Notes: generated from the sequence alone by a model not told the origin. 64,000 bases of DNA from Streptomyces subrutilus (GCF_008704535.1 NZ_CP023701.1:3598501-3662500); one strand, 5' to 3'. Counted from the stretch's first letter, positions 1 to 8,639 are shown. Translations and numbers: made by a program.

Positions 1-1506
1 CACCAGCACGATGCAGCCGCGGCGCACGCCCTTGAGCCCGTTCATCCGGTACGCGTACGAGGACGCCCAGGCGACCGCCTTGCCCAGCTCCCCGCCCTCC
101 GGCCGGGCCACCACCACCACGTGCGGCCGGTCCAGCTCGATGCCGAGCCGGCGGGTGCGCTCCAGCAGGTGCCGGTCCGAGCGGTTCGGCCGGTCCAGCA
201 GCTCCCGGAGCAGCTCTTCGTGGACGGGGCCCTCGGCGGCGGCCGTACCGCGCTGGATCAGGATCAGCGAGGCCACCGACTGCGCGGCCATCTGGAGCAG
301 CCGTACGTCCTCCGCGGTCAGCGGCGCCGACGCGTGCAGCACCAGCACGCCCAGGTCCTCCGCCCCGGCCAGTACCGGGGCCAGCCACACGTCGCCCGGC
401 AGCTCCACCGGCCGCCGGTCGGTGTGCACCGCCAGCGCGGCCCGCGCGACGTCCTCCTCGTCCGGCGCGGCCGCCGGCAGCGGGCCGGTGGAGATCAGCG
501 GCCGGCCGCCGGGATCGCGCACCTGGAGGACGCCGTCGAGCGCGTCCGCCGTGGCCCGGGCCACCGTCGACAGGCTCGCGCCGTCCAGGACCAGGCCGGC
601 CAGCCGCGCGTGGCACTCCCACAGGTAGCGGACACGTGTCAGCGCCGTGTTGGTGCGCGAGCCGAACCGTTCCAGCTCGCCGACCTCGGCGCGGGTCCGC
701 TCCAGCAGCCGGGCCTTCTCGATGGCCACGGCGGCCAGGTCGGCGAGCGAGAGCAGCAGCCCGATCTCGTCCGGGGTGAAGCGGCGCGCGCCGCGGTCGG
801 CGCCGTACAGCGCGCCCAGGGTGGAGTCGCCGTGCCGCAAGGGCACCGCGATGATCGCGCGCAGGCCCTCGGCGCGGGCCAGCGCGTCGATGCCGGGGCC
901 GTGCGGGACGCCCGCGTCGGCCGGGTGGTCTGCGGTCCACACCGGGGCGTGCCGGGCGCCGGCCGGGCCGCCCAGGCCGTTGCCCGCGCCCAGGTCCAGG
1001 TCCGGGTCCAGGGCGGTCGTCCCGCCGTCGGAGGTCCGTACGTACGCAGTGCCGTCCGGGCGGTCGAGGGACACCCAGGCCATGTCGAACGTCAGCAGCC
1101 GCCGGGCCCGCCGGGTGATCACCCTGAGCAGGCCGTCGAGGTCGTACGGCGAGGTGAGGTCCTGCGCGGTGTCCACCAGCGCGGCGAGGGCCGCCTCCCG
1201 CTGCTGGCGGCGGCCGGCGCCGGCCCGCACCGATCGCGCCAGCTCCAGTGCCCGGTTGAGGTCGGTGAGCCCGGCCCCGTCCGCGCCCGCGCGGCGGGCC
1301 TCGTGCAGCAGGGCGTCGAACCGGGCCTCCGGGGCCTCCTGCGCGAGCAGCTCCAGCACCGCGAGGGCGGTGGGGGCGGTGGGGGCGGTGGGGGCGGTGG
1401 GGGCGGTGCTGGTGGTTGCGGGTGCGGGTGTGGTGCCGGCGGGTGTGGGTGCGGGTGTGGGTGTGGTGCCGCTGCCCGTGGGCGCGGTGCCGTTGTCCCG
1501 ATCCAT
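1..1506 (-). CDS. GAF-domain transcriptional regulator (PucR/CdaR-like), C-terminus cut by window edge
   Basis: The gene starts at ATG 1506, behind a GGGGGAG ribosome site, and runs off the left edge. After a low-complexity Thr/Ala/Pro N-terminus (about residues 5-50) there is a GAF-like region (LLTFDMAWVSLD, FTPDEIGLLLSLADLAAVAIE), then a linker and a second segment (VVVVARPEGGELGKAVAWAS) of the kind that precedes the PucR-type helix-turn-helix. The DNA-binding end would lie outside the window, so the class is inferred from the sensor part. GAF domains bind small molecules, so this is probably a ligand-responsive regulator; the ligand is unknown. The TAP-rich stretch comes from a GGGGGCGGT-type DNA repeat and may vary in length between strains. 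Confidence 0.65.
   Translation of the reverse strand, partial: MDRDNGTAPTGSGTTPTPAPTPAGTTPAPATTSTAPTAPTAPTAPTALAVLELLAQEAPEARFDALLHEARRAGADGAGLTDLNRALELARSVRAGAGRRQQREAALAALVDTAQDLTSPYDLDGLLRVITRRARRLLTFDMAWVSLDRPDGTAYVRTSDGGTTALDPDLDLGAGNGLGGPAGARHAPVWTADHPADAGVPHGPGIDALARAEGLRAIIAVPLRHGDSTLGALYGADRGARRFTPDEIGLLLSLADLAAVAIEKARLLERTRAEVGELERFGSRTNTALTRVRYLWECHARLAGLVLDGASLSTVARATADALDGVLQVRDPGGRPLISTGPLPAAAPDEEDVARAALAVHTDRRPVELPGDVWLAPVLAGAEDLGVLVLHASAPLTAEDVRLLQMAAQSVASLILIQRGTAAAEGPVHEELLRELLDRPNRSDRHLLERTRRLGIELDRPHVVVVARPEGGELGKAVAWASSYAYRMNGLKGVRRGCIVLV
1365..1412. repeat. Short GGGGGCGGT tandem repeat inside the GAF regulator gene
   Basis: About five copies of a 9-bp GGGGGCGGT unit lie inside the N-terminal part of the GAF regulator, encoding repeated Thr-Ala-Pro on the minus strand. 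The unit is a multiple of three, so slippage would change the length of the N-terminus without breaking the frame. Confidence 0.8.
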
Positions 1507-2494
1507 CCCTGTCTCCCCCCGGCTGACCAGTGCATTCAAGCCAGATGCCCCGAACCTAGGTTCCGGCCGCCGGGGGGTCAAGCCGCTGCCTCCGGGGCGG
1601 TGGGGGCCGGGTGGGGTCGGGGCCGGGGTGCGGGGGCCCGCCGGGGTGTCTCCTCGGCTCGCGCACGCAGCCGGGTCACGCACCCGGGAGGTGGTTGCGC
1701 GCTCGTCCTGCGGGGACACCCCGCCGTGCCCCCGCACCCCTCCGCACCGTCGGACCTGCGGGCCCGCGTCCTACGCGTCCGGGAGGTGGTTGCCCGTTCG
1801 ACCGGTGGGTGCACCCCGCCGTGCCCCCGCACCCCTCCGCACCGTCGGACCTGCGGGCCCGCGTCCTACGCGTCCGGGAGGTGGTTGCCCGTTCGACCGG
1901 TGGGTGCACCCCGCCGTGCCCCCGCACCCCTCCGCACCGTCGGACCTGCGGGCCCGCGTCCTACGCGTCCGGGAGGTGGTTGCCCGTTCGACCGGTGGGT
2001 GCACCCCGCCGTGCCCCCGCGCCCCTCCGCACCGTCGGACCTGCGGGCCCGCGTCCTACGCGTCCGGGAGGTGGTTGCCCGTTCGACCGGTGGCTGCACC
2101 CCGCCGTGCCCCCGCACCCCTCCGTCGGACGTACCGGCCCGGAGGTGGTTGCCCGTTCGGCTTGTGGGGGCACCCCGCCGTGGCTCCGCGTCCCTCCGTC
2201 GGACGTACCGGCCCGGAGGTGGTCGCGCGCTCGGCCGGTGGGGGCACCCCGCCGTGGCTCCGCGTCCTCCCTCGGGCGGGCGGGGGCGTGTCGCGTGCGG
2301 GTCGGGGTGTGCTTCGGGGCGGGACGGGGAGGTGGGCTCGCACCCGTCGGGGGGTGTGGGGGGTGTGGCCCGGGCACCTTCTCGCGGGGGCGGGCAGCCG
2401 GGAGGCTGGCATCCGTACCGGGCGGGTCCGCCACGGGCCACCGGGACGAGGGGAACGACGCGCCCCGGGGCCGTGGCACGCGGGCCGTCCGAGC
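1507..2494. other. 988-bp non-coding stretch holding the repeat array
   Basis: Between the start of the GAF regulator and the stop of the transaldolase-like gene I see no convincing gene. Long open frames exist on both strands, but they come from GC-rich repeats whose 95-bp period is not a multiple of three, so no protein repeat is maintained. The left half is the tandem array described separately; the right half (about 2300-2494) is GC-rich with no feature I recognise. Confidence 0.6.
1686..2290. repeat. 95-bp tandem repeat array with shorter degenerate units
   Basis: Units begin with GGGAGGTGGTTGC at 1686, 1781, 1876, 1971 and 2066, an exact 95-bp period. Shorter, about 74-bp, diverged units follow at about 2140 and 2214. 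Each unit contains a conserved block beginning CACCCCGCCGTG. Neighbouring middle units are nearly identical, which points to recent amplification or gene conversion. The 15-mer CCCGGAGGTGGTTGC of the degenerate unit occurs again at 18092, so this may be one site of a dispersed repeat family. The array is not a CRISPR: there are no unique spacers and the whole period repeats. Confidence 0.9.
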
Positions 2495-3679
2495 TCACCG
2501 CCTCCGGGGGGACGGCGGGGGCCAGGGGGCCCGGTACAGGGCGGCCGCAACGGCTGCGACCGGGTACGGGGCGGTCGTGGCCGGAGCCGGGTCCGGTGCG
2601 ACCGGGACCGGGGCGGCCGGGGCCGCTGCGGCCGGGGGGAGCGGGGCGTGAGGGCGCGTCGCGGTACTCCCGATCCGTACGCCGGCCAGGGCGCGGGCCC
2701 GGGACCACCGGGCGGCCGCCTGCCGCTCGTGGCGCCCGGCCGCCCGCGCCTCCCGCGCCCGGGCCGGGCCCCCGCGGGCGCGGGCCAGCTCGCGCCGTAG
2801 GTGCCCGCCGGCGCCGCCGAGCGTCTCGCCGCGCAGCACCGCCTCCCGGGCGACCGGCCCCAGGGCCTCGGCGGACAGCACCACGCCGGTGCCCCAGCCG
2901 ACCAGCCCGGGCACGGCGACGGCGGCCGTCGCCGGGTCGAAGCCGCTCCACAGCAGCCGGTGCGGGCGCGCACCCGCCGCGACCAGGGCGGGCCAGCGGG
3001 GGTCGTCGTAGCGCAGGTCGGCGCAGGCGTGCAGCAGCCGGGCCGCCGCTTCGGCCTCGGCCACCGGGGCGGGGAGGCGGCGTTCCGCGGCGAAGGCGAT
3101 CCGGCCGAGGTCCAGACCGGCCCGGTGCGCCCGGTCGAGCCCGGTCAGCCAGGCCTCCAGTACGGCCTCGTACGCCGTCACCCCGAACACCGGCCCGCAG
3201 TAGACGCCCAGCCCTTCGCCGAGGCAGCGGACGGCCGCGGCCAGCCCCTCCGGCGTGGCCCGCAGGCCGACGAGCACGTTGGGCCGCCCGACGCGGTGGG
3301 CGAGCGCCCGCGCGGCCGCGACCTGCGCCGCCGCGCTCCGGTGCCAGGGTGCCACGGGCACCGCGACCATGCCGTCGGGTCCGAGGAGGCGCAGCAGTGC
3401 CCCGCCGGCCCGGCGGGCGTCGGCGGCCAGCAGTTCCTCCACCAACGCCTCTGCCGAGCCGGGGAGTCGTTCCGGGAGGCGGGGACCGGTGCGGAGCAGG
3501 TCCTCCCGTACGGACTCCACCCCGCACAGGAGTCCGCGCACCCCGGCGACCTCGACCAGGTGGTCGAACTCCCCCGCGTCCAGGGCGGACCGGCCGATGC
3601 CGTCCAGCCACGGGGACACGCCCTCGGCCGCCAGCCGGCGCAGGACGCTCCCGTCCTGCGGCAGGTCGCGGGCTGCCAC
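2495..3679 (-). CDS. Transaldolase-like protein without the catalytic lysine
   Basis: The 394-aa product aligns by eye to actinobacterial transaldolase: WLDGIGRSALDAGEFDHLV matches the first strand region, and GRPNVLVGLRATPEGL followed by YEAVLEAWLTGLDRAHRAG matches the lysine-containing strand and next helix. The family has a Schiff-base lysine in a motif like TLIKIPAT; here the aligned residue is Gly138. The TTNPS motif has become LCGVES and the FVSRVD motif AAERRL. The enzyme is therefore probably inactive as a transaldolase, or has a different activity. The C-terminal 70 residues are Pro/Ala-rich and unlike the family. The GTG start at 3679 has a weak ribosome site, so the start is uncertain. 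A WrbA-like gene lies upstream on the same strand. Confidence 0.7.
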   Translation of the reverse strand: MAARDLPQDGSVLRRLAAEGVSPWLDGIGRSALDAGEFDHLVEVAGVRGLLCGVESVREDLLRTGPRLPERLPGSAEALVEELLAADARRAGGALLRLLGPDGMVAVPVAPWHRSAAAQVAAARALAHRVGRPNVLVGLRATPEGLAAAVRCLGEGLGVYCGPVFGVTAYEAVLEAWLTGLDRAHRAGLDLGRIAFAAERRLPAPVAEAEAAARLLHACADLRYDDPRWPALVAAGARPHRLLWSGFDPATAAVAVPGLVGWGTGVVLSAEALGPVAREAVLRGETLGGAGGHLRRELARARGGPARAREARAAGRHERQAAARWSRARALAGVRIGSTATRPHAPLPPAAAAPAAPVPVAPDPAPATTAPYPVAAVAAALYRAPWPPPSPRRR

Positions 3680-3841
3680 CGCGCTCAGCCGACCGGGTCG
3701 GGCGCGGCGGCCTCCGGGGCCCCGGGCTCCGTGACGAGGGGAGTACGCATGGACGGGATTGTGCGTCGCGCCACACCGGGCGGCACCAGGGCGTCGGAGA
3801 GTCCGTCAACTCCCCTCCCCCACAGGGCAGGTAGCGCTCCG

Positions 3842-4483
3842 TCAGCCCGCCAGCACGCCCGGCGGCGCCGTGCCCGTGTCGCGGGCGCGCAGCAGGCGTG
3901 CCACCTGGGCCACGCGGCGGCCCAGGTGGCGGACCGTCTCCCGGGCTTCGACCAGGGCCGCTCCGCAGGCCGCGGCGCCCGCCGCTCCCGGGCCGGAGCC
4001 GGGGCCGAATCCGGACAGGGAACCGGGGCCGAACGCGGAACCGGCGCCCGCTCCGGAGGGCGAGAGGCACGCCGGCGGGAGGTCCAGGTCGACCCAGTGC
4101 ATGCCGTGCTGCGAGGCGAGGACGGAGAAGTAGCGCAGCGCGCCGAGCTCGCCCCCGGACGGGTGGCCGGGCGTCGCGAAGCCGGAGGCGGCCTTGTCCG
4201 CCCAGACCCGGGCCGCCCAGCGGCCGGAGCTCTCCTCCGCGAAGCCGCGGAAGGCCGCGGAGGCGCCGTTCGCGTGGGCGGGCGCCCCGAACACGATCCC
4301 GTCGGCCTCGTCCAGCAGGGCCCAGCCGTCCTCGCCCATCGCCGCGACGTCGGCGAGGACGGCCCGTACGCCCTCCTCGCCGGCCCCGTCGCGGGCGGCG
4401 GCCGCCAGGGCCGCGGCGCCGCCGCCCTGCGGGTCGTAGGCGATGACCACCAGCGGGGTGCCGGTCCCGGTGTCTTGCGTCAT
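3842..4483 (-). CDS. WrbA/flavodoxin-like FMN reductase family protein
   Basis: The 213-aa product has a flavodoxin-like layout: a first strand and loop (LVVIAYDPQGGG), then DEADGIVFGAPAHANGASA, matching the WrbA segment ADAIIFGTPTRFG, and SVLASQHGMHWVDLDLP, matching the WrbA AHHGM region. WrbA-type proteins bind FMN and reduce quinones with NAD(P)H. The phosphate-binding loop is altered compared with the usual STGNT type, so cofactor binding is uncertain. A Gly/Ala/Ser-rich insert (about residues 145-170) is unusual. ATG 4483 has GGAG at a good distance. The gene precedes the transaldolase-like gene and may be co-transcribed with it across a 160-bp gap. Confidence 0.65.
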   Translation of the reverse strand: MTQDTGTGTPLVVIAYDPQGGGAAALAAAARDGAGEEGVRAVLADVAAMGEDGWALLDEADGIVFGAPAHANGASAAFRGFAEESSGRWAARVWADKAASGFATPGHPSGGELGALRYFSVLASQHGMHWVDLDLPPACLSPSGAGAGSAFGPGSLSGFGPGSGPGAAGAAACGAALVEARETVRHLGRRVAQVARLLRARDTGTAPPGVLAG

Positions 4484-4747
4484 CAGTGCGCTCCGGTCGG
4501 GAGGGGCCGCGTCCGGCTCCGCCTCCAGGCGGCGCCGCCCGCGGCCGGATTCGGACGGCCCGGGCCGTCGCTTCGCGGTGCCTTCGGGGTCGAACGCCGT
4601 TTTCCGCTAAGGGAGTTGGGCACCCCTGGCAGTCAGGATCCTGCGCGGGCGCAGGCCCGTCCGCCATGAACGTACTCCGAATAAGTCATGTACATGCCCT
4701 ATCCGCCCCCCCGTCGAACCCCGCCCCGCGCCCCCGCACGGCGCCCG

Positions 4748-5533
4748 TCAGGCGAACCGCGCGCCCGGCGCGCCCAGCAGCACGGTGCGGCGCAGCGCGC
4801 GCAGGGCCACCGAGGCGCCACGGCCGGAGTCCGCGTCCAGCGTGGCGGCCGTCGCGTGCAGGGTCCGCAGCGAACCCACGCGCCGACCGGAACGCCGCAG
4901 GGCGGCGAGGTACGGCTCGTCGGGCTGCTCGCGGCCGGTGTGCCGGGCCAGCAGCCCGGACAGTTCGGCGTGCAGCTCGCGGTGGCGGCCCAGGGACAGC
5001 CCGGCCTCCACCCACTGCCCGAGGACGGCGAGGCGGGAATCCTCCAGGGCGGCGATGCGCTCGCCGAGCCGGGGTCCGGCGTCCACACCGGCGAAGGCGG
5101 GGCCGGTCCACAGGTCCAGCGCACCGCGCAGGCGGCGGGCGGCCGCCTCGAAGTCGCCCCGGGCCATGGCCCGGTAGCCGGCGCCCGCCTCGCGCTCGAA
5201 CTCGTCGAGGTCGCAGCGGCCGCCTCCGGTGTCGAAAAGATACCCGCCCGGCACCGAGGGCAGCACGGTGTCCGCGGTACGTACCGCGCGGGGCCCCGCG
5301 TGCAGGGCGGCCGCCAACTGTTCGCGCAGGACCCGCACGGCCGAGTGCACGACGGCCCGGGCGTGCTCGGCGGGCACCCGGCCCGTCAGCTCGTCGGCCA
5401 GTACGGACACGGGAACCACCTGGTTGGCATGGGCGGCGAGGACCGCCAGCACGAGCCGGGTCTCCGGGGTGGGCGCCACGATGGGCACACCGTTCTCGGT
5501 GACGCGCAGCCCTCCGAGTACGTCGATGTCCAC
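4748..5533 (-). CDS. SARP-family transcriptional activator (winged helix plus BTAD)
   Basis: The 261-aa protein has the two-part layout of AfsR/DnrI/RedD-type Streptomyces antibiotic regulatory proteins. An OmpR-type winged helix at the N-terminus includes TRLVLAVLAAHANQVVPVSVL and the recognition-helix region AVVHSAVRVLREQL followed by VPGGYLFD. A bacterial transcriptional activation domain follows (CDLDEFEREAGAGYRAMARGDFEAAARRLRGAL is its typical start). SARPs activate secondary-metabolite promoters by binding direct repeats near -35. The start is GTG 5533 with GGGGAGAG just upstream. It lies beside a GBL receptor and a candidate receptor operator (5582-5607), so it is probably the target that relays the butyrolactone signal. 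Which cluster it activates is unknown. Confidence 0.9.
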   Translation of the reverse strand: MDIDVLGGLRVTENGVPIVAPTPETRLVLAVLAAHANQVVPVSVLADELTGRVPAEHARAVVHSAVRVLREQLAAALHAGPRAVRTADTVLPSVPGGYLFDTGGGRCDLDEFEREAGAGYRAMARGDFEAAARRLRGALDLWTGPAFAGVDAGPRLGERIAALEDSRLAVLGQWVEAGLSLGRHRELHAELSGLLARHTGREQPDEPYLAALRRSGRRVGSLRTLHATAATLDADSGRGASVALRALRRTVLLGAPGARFA

Positions 5534-5581
5534 AGTTCTCTCCCCCTGGGCGGGCAGGACTCAGCGCCGCTGACCCTCTGA

Positions 5582-5607
5582 AAAATAGTACCCGGAAGGA
5601 TGTTTTC
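5582..5607. promoter_or_regulatory. Candidate autoregulatory element (GBL receptor operator) upstream of the SARP gene
   Basis: An AT-rich imperfect dyad (AAAATAGTACCCGG / GGAAGGATGTTTT) sits about 50 bp upstream of the SARP start. It stands out from the GC-rich background and resembles operators of ArpA/ScbR-type receptors, which contain an ACCxG...GGxxTGTTT pattern. The match is by eye only. Confidence 0.4.
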
Positions 5608-5761
5608 GCAACAAGCGCCCGCCCGCACCGCTCCGGAGCACCCCCGACACGCGGAAGCCCCGGGCCCGGAGCCCCCGTTCAGGGACGTCCGGGTCCGGGG
5701 CTCCGCTCCGGCTGCGGGTCGCGGACGCGCACGCCCCGGCCGGCCGGTCCCGCCGAGCCCC

Positions 5762-6517
5762 TCAGGCGCCGGCCTCGGCCGCGGTCGCGGCCGCCCGCGG
5801 GTCGGCGTCCCCGTCCTCCGTCGCGAGGACGGGGATGCCCGACGCGCAGCCGTACGTACAGGGGTGCGTCCCCTGCGGACCGTAGAGCGCCCGGGCCCCG
5901 CGGCCCGGGGCCGTGTCGAGCCGGATCGCCAGCGAGGGCACGACCACGTTCGGCATGACGTGCGTGTACAGCGCCGACACCTGCTCGTCCAGGTCCAGTT
6001 CGAGCATCTGCGCCATCACGTTGAGCCCCGCGTACGACCCGACGATCAGCCGCGAGGGGACCGCCGGGTCGACCGTCGACATCAGTTCACCGCGGGCCTT
6101 GGCCTCCGTCAGCAGGGAGACGTGCAGCTCGATCCACGCCGCGTACGGGGAGGCCCGGTCCAGGCTCAGGGTCGTCTGGTCCAGCGTCAGCCGGGCGCTG
6201 GCGCGCATCAGCGGGTCGTGCCGCAGCCGGTGCGAGAAGATCATGCCGACGTCGACGAACTCCTGCACCTTGTACTCCTGGGGCGCCGCGTCCGGGGCCG
6301 ACGCCACCTGGGCGTCGATCACCGCCTGCGCGAGGTGCTCCTTCGAGTCGAAGTGGAAGTAGAGCGCGCCCTTGGTCACCTTGGCGATGTTCACGATGTC
6401 CGAGAGCTTGGCCGCCTCGTAGCCCCGCTCCTCGAACACCAGCGCCGCCGCCTCCAGGATCGCCTGGCGCGTGCGCACCGCGCGGTCCTGCTTGACCTGG
6501 GGTCGTTCTGTCCTCAT
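5762..6517 (-). CDS. TetR-family gamma-butyrolactone receptor (ScbR/ArpA type)
   Basis: The 251-aa protein opens with a TetR helix-turn-helix (RTRQAILEAAALVFEERGYE, then LSDIVNIAKVTKGALYFHFDSKEHLAQAVID) in the form typical of GBL receptors. The conserved ligand-pocket tryptophan region is present (SPYAAWIELHVSLL, Trp128). Such receptors repress target genes until GBL binds. The C-terminus has an extra tail of about 45 residues with two cysteines (HPCTYGCASG). The AfsA-type synthase 2 kb away and a candidate operator upstream of this gene (6625-6660) support a complete quorum circuit. The start is ATG 6517. A pseudo-receptor that binds another ligand cannot be excluded. Confidence 0.9.
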   Translation of the reverse strand: MRTERPQVKQDRAVRTRQAILEAAALVFEERGYEAAKLSDIVNIAKVTKGALYFHFDSKEHLAQAVIDAQVASAPDAAPQEYKVQEFVDVGMIFSHRLRHDPLMRASARLTLDQTTLSLDRASPYAAWIELHVSLLTEAKARGELMSTVDPAVPSRLIVGSYAGLNVMAQMLELDLDEQVSALYTHVMPNVVVPSLAIRLDTAPGRGARALYGPQGTHPCTYGCASGIPVLATEDGDADPRAAATAAEAGA

Positions 6518-6624
6518 GTGCCGAGCCCTCTCTGCCCCCGTCCGCCATGCCGCTGCGCTGAGAGTCCCCCGGCAGCCGGTGGGTGAGTTCCCTGACTCCC
6601 ACCCTCCCCCCGTACCCCGACATT

Positions 6625-6660
6625 TACATGCCTACGGGTACGTTCCCGTCGGTAGTTTCA
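6625..6660. promoter_or_regulatory. Candidate receptor operator upstream of the GBL receptor gene
   Basis: The segment contains CTACGGG and CCCGTCGGTAG in inverted orientation around TACGTT, with flanking AT-rich arms (TTTACATG, AGTTTCA). GTCGGTAG resembles one half of the ArpA-type consensus. It lies about 110 bp upstream of the receptor start, where autoregulation would be expected, and overlaps the end of the SDR gene. Confidence 0.35.
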
Positions 6661-7431
6661 CACCATCGTGAACCCGCCGTCCACCGGCATCGTGACACCT
6701 GTGACGAACGACGCCCGGTCGCTGCACAGCCACGCCGCGGCCTCGGCGATCTCGTACGGCTCCGCGGTCCGCGGCTGGGGCGTGCCCGCGTGCAGTTGGG
6801 CCTCGATGCCGGGCACCGCCGCGAACCACTCCTGGACCACCTCGGTCCGCGTGGTGCCCGGCGCCACCGCGTTGACCCGGATGCCGCGGGCCGCGTACTC
6901 GGCGGCGGCGGCCTTGGTCAGGCCCACGACCGCGTGCTTGGCCGCCACGTACGGCGCCGCCACCGGCGTGGCCAGCAGCCCGCCCACGCTGCTGTTGTTG
7001 ACGATCGACCCGCCCCCGGTCTCCAGCATCGCGGCGATCTCGGGGCGCAGGAAGTTCCACACTCCCCCGACGTTGACGTCCATGATCCGGTGGTACAGGT
7101 CGTCGTCCATCTCGTGCAGCGGAGTGCGGCCCAGTCCCCATCCCGCGTTGTTGAAGGCGCAGTCGAGACGCCCGAAGGCCTCGACCGCGTCGGCCACCGC
7201 CGCCTCGGCGTCGGTGCGCACGGTCACGTCCGCCACCGCGTACCGGGCCCGCGCGCCCTGCTCGCGCAGCTCCTCGACCAGTGCGGCCAGCCGCTCCTCG
7301 CGTCGCGCGACGAGTACGAGGGCCGCACCCTCCCGCGCGAAGACCCGGGCCGCGGCGGCGCCGATGCCGCTGCTCGCCCCGGTGATCAGAGCGACCTTCC
7401 CCTCCAGCAGACCCTGCCGCTGCCCCTGCAT
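6658..7431 (-). CDS. Short-chain dehydrogenase/reductase
   Basis: This is a classical SDR of 257 aa. It has the cofactor motif TGASSGIG near residue 18, the NNAG motif (CAFNNAGWG), the catalytic Ser (NNSSVGG) and the YxxxK motif (YVAAKHAVVGLTKAAAAEYA), and it ends with VTGVTMPVDGGFTMV. All catalytic residues are present, so it should be an active NAD(P)-dependent oxidoreductase. Its place between a GBL receptor and an AfsA-type synthase suggests it reduces a butyrolactone intermediate; that role is inferred from context, since the SDR family is too broad to fix the substrate. The start is ATG 7431. The HAD gene upstream ends 102 bp away on the same strand. Confidence 0.9.
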   Translation of the reverse strand: MQGQRQGLLEGKVALITGASSGIGAAAARVFAREGAALVLVARREERLAALVEELREQGARARYAVADVTVRTDAEAAVADAVEAFGRLDCAFNNAGWGLGRTPLHEMDDDLYHRIMDVNVGGVWNFLRPEIAAMLETGGGSIVNNSSVGGLLATPVAAPYVAAKHAVVGLTKAAAAEYAARGIRVNAVAPGTTRTEVVQEWFAAVPGIEAQLHAGTPQPRTAEPYEIAEAAAWLCSDRASFVTGVTMPVDGGFTMV

Positions 7432-7533
7432 GCTCGTCCCCTTGCCGTTGTCGCCGTGTGCGTCCGTGCCGTGTGCGTCGTCGTGCCGTGTGCGTCGTCG
7501 TGCCGGTCCCGCTCGCGCGCGGGCCCCGGTGGT

Positions 7534-8256
7534 TCAGGCGGCGCCGGCCGTGACCGGGCCGCCGCTGTCCGCGCCCGCCGCGCGCGCCGCTTCGTCGTCC
7601 ACCGTGCGCAGCAGCCGCTCGTCGATCTCGCCGAGCGAGCCGACCAGGTGGCGCACGCCCAGCTCCCGCATCTGCTGCCCCTGGAAGCCGTGCTCGAAGG
7701 GGCTCGGGTGGCCGATGAACGGGGCTCCGAGGTCCAGGGCGGCCTGCGCGACCCGGGCCACGTCGTCCACGAAGAGCGCCTGGCCGTGGTCGAGGCCGAA
7801 GACCTCGGCCGTGATCTCGCGCAGGCCCGGGCGGAACGCGTCCGTGCAGACGTAGCCGGGGCCGTCGAAGAGGTGCGCCAGGTGACCGAGGTAGTGGTCG
7901 AAGTGCTCCTTGCCGAGGCCGCCGTAGCAGACGGTGCGCAGCCCGAGGGCGCGCAGCCGGTGCAGCAGTTCCTCGGCCCCGTCGAGCACGTGCAGCGGGT
8001 GTTCGGCCAGGTAGGCGGCCCGCTCCTCGAAGTAGACCTCCAGCACGCGCTGCGCGCTCCAGTCGACTCCCGCCGCCTCGGCCATGGCCAGCGCGGCGAC
8101 CGCGCGGGGCTGGGAGAAGATGCCGCGTTCCACGTCTCCGTCGTAGGAGCCGCCCCGACGGGTGATGAACCCGTGGATGACCGGGCTGAAGGTGTCGTTG
8201 AGCAGGACGCCGTCGATGTTCAGGGCGACGAGCCGCAGGTGCCTCAGGGGCTGCAT
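7534..8256 (-). CDS. HAD-superfamily hydrolase
   Basis: The 240-aa protein has haloacid dehalogenase features. The first strand is LVALNIDGVLLND, where the canonical DxDG nucleophile motif DxDGxL reads NIDGVL, so the first Asp is replaced by Asn15. A helical cap follows, and the last motif is ALFVDDVARVAQAALDLG (motif IV, DD). Loss of the nucleophile Asp would impair phosphatase chemistry. In AfsA-dependent butyrolactone synthesis a phosphatase step is required, and HAD proteins occur in such clusters, so this gene is a candidate for it, but the Asn is a warning. The start is ATG 8256. The divergent AfsA-type gene begins 383 bp away. Confidence 0.8.
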   Translation of the reverse strand: MQPLRHLRLVALNIDGVLLNDTFSPVIHGFITRRGGSYDGDVERGIFSQPRAVAALAMAEAAGVDWSAQRVLEVYFEERAAYLAEHPLHVLDGAEELLHRLRALGLRTVCYGGLGKEHFDHYLGHLAHLFDGPGYVCTDAFRPGLREITAEVFGLDHGQALFVDDVARVAQAALDLGAPFIGHPSPFEHGFQGQQMRELGVRHLVGSLGEIDERLLRTVDDEAARAAGADSGGPVTAGAA

Positions 8257-8639
8257 GGCACTCCGTTCGTGAGACGGGGCCGGGGGCCGGTTAAAGACGG
8301 TTTTCGGGCAGATTCAGCCGCCGTGACCGATGAACCCCCCGGAAAATACCCATCAGTACGTGCGCCGCTCCGCCATGGAAAGATACCGGATGCAGGTTCG
8401 AGCGTACGATGCCGCCCACTCTGCGGACGGGAGCGGCATCCACTTCGCAAAACCGCTCTGACCTGGGTAATCTTCACAACTCGACCAGGATGCAAGGCAT
8501 TCCGCATGTGGCCTGCATCACTCTGTACGGACGGGCCGGGGTTCCTCGGGTAATGATCTGAGAGGTAATCAAACCCTGAAGTACGTACTTTGCCGACAAT
8601 CGAAGTTTGTTGTATTCGGCCATGATGACGAGGGACTTC
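8257..8639. promoter_or_regulatory. Divergent control region between HAD and AfsA-type genes
   Basis: This 383-bp region holds the promoters of two divergent genes. It is clearly AT-richer than its surroundings. It contains a candidate receptor-like dyad at 8377-8400 (GAAAGATACCGG ... AGGTTCG) and a perfect 12-bp palindrome, AAGTACGTACTT, at 8579-8590, about 50 bp upstream of the AfsA-type start. I see no gene in it. Confidence 0.5.

Noticed and set aside
1686..2290. CRISPR array
   Set aside because: The whole 95-bp period repeats without unique spacers, units are in direct tandem, and no cas genes are present.
121..3834. Very long open frames across the repeat array and neighbouring genes on the plus strand
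   Set aside because: They run antisense to real genes, are rich in Arg/Pro/Ala, and cross the 95-bp repeats in changing frames. Codon use fits the opposite-strand genes.
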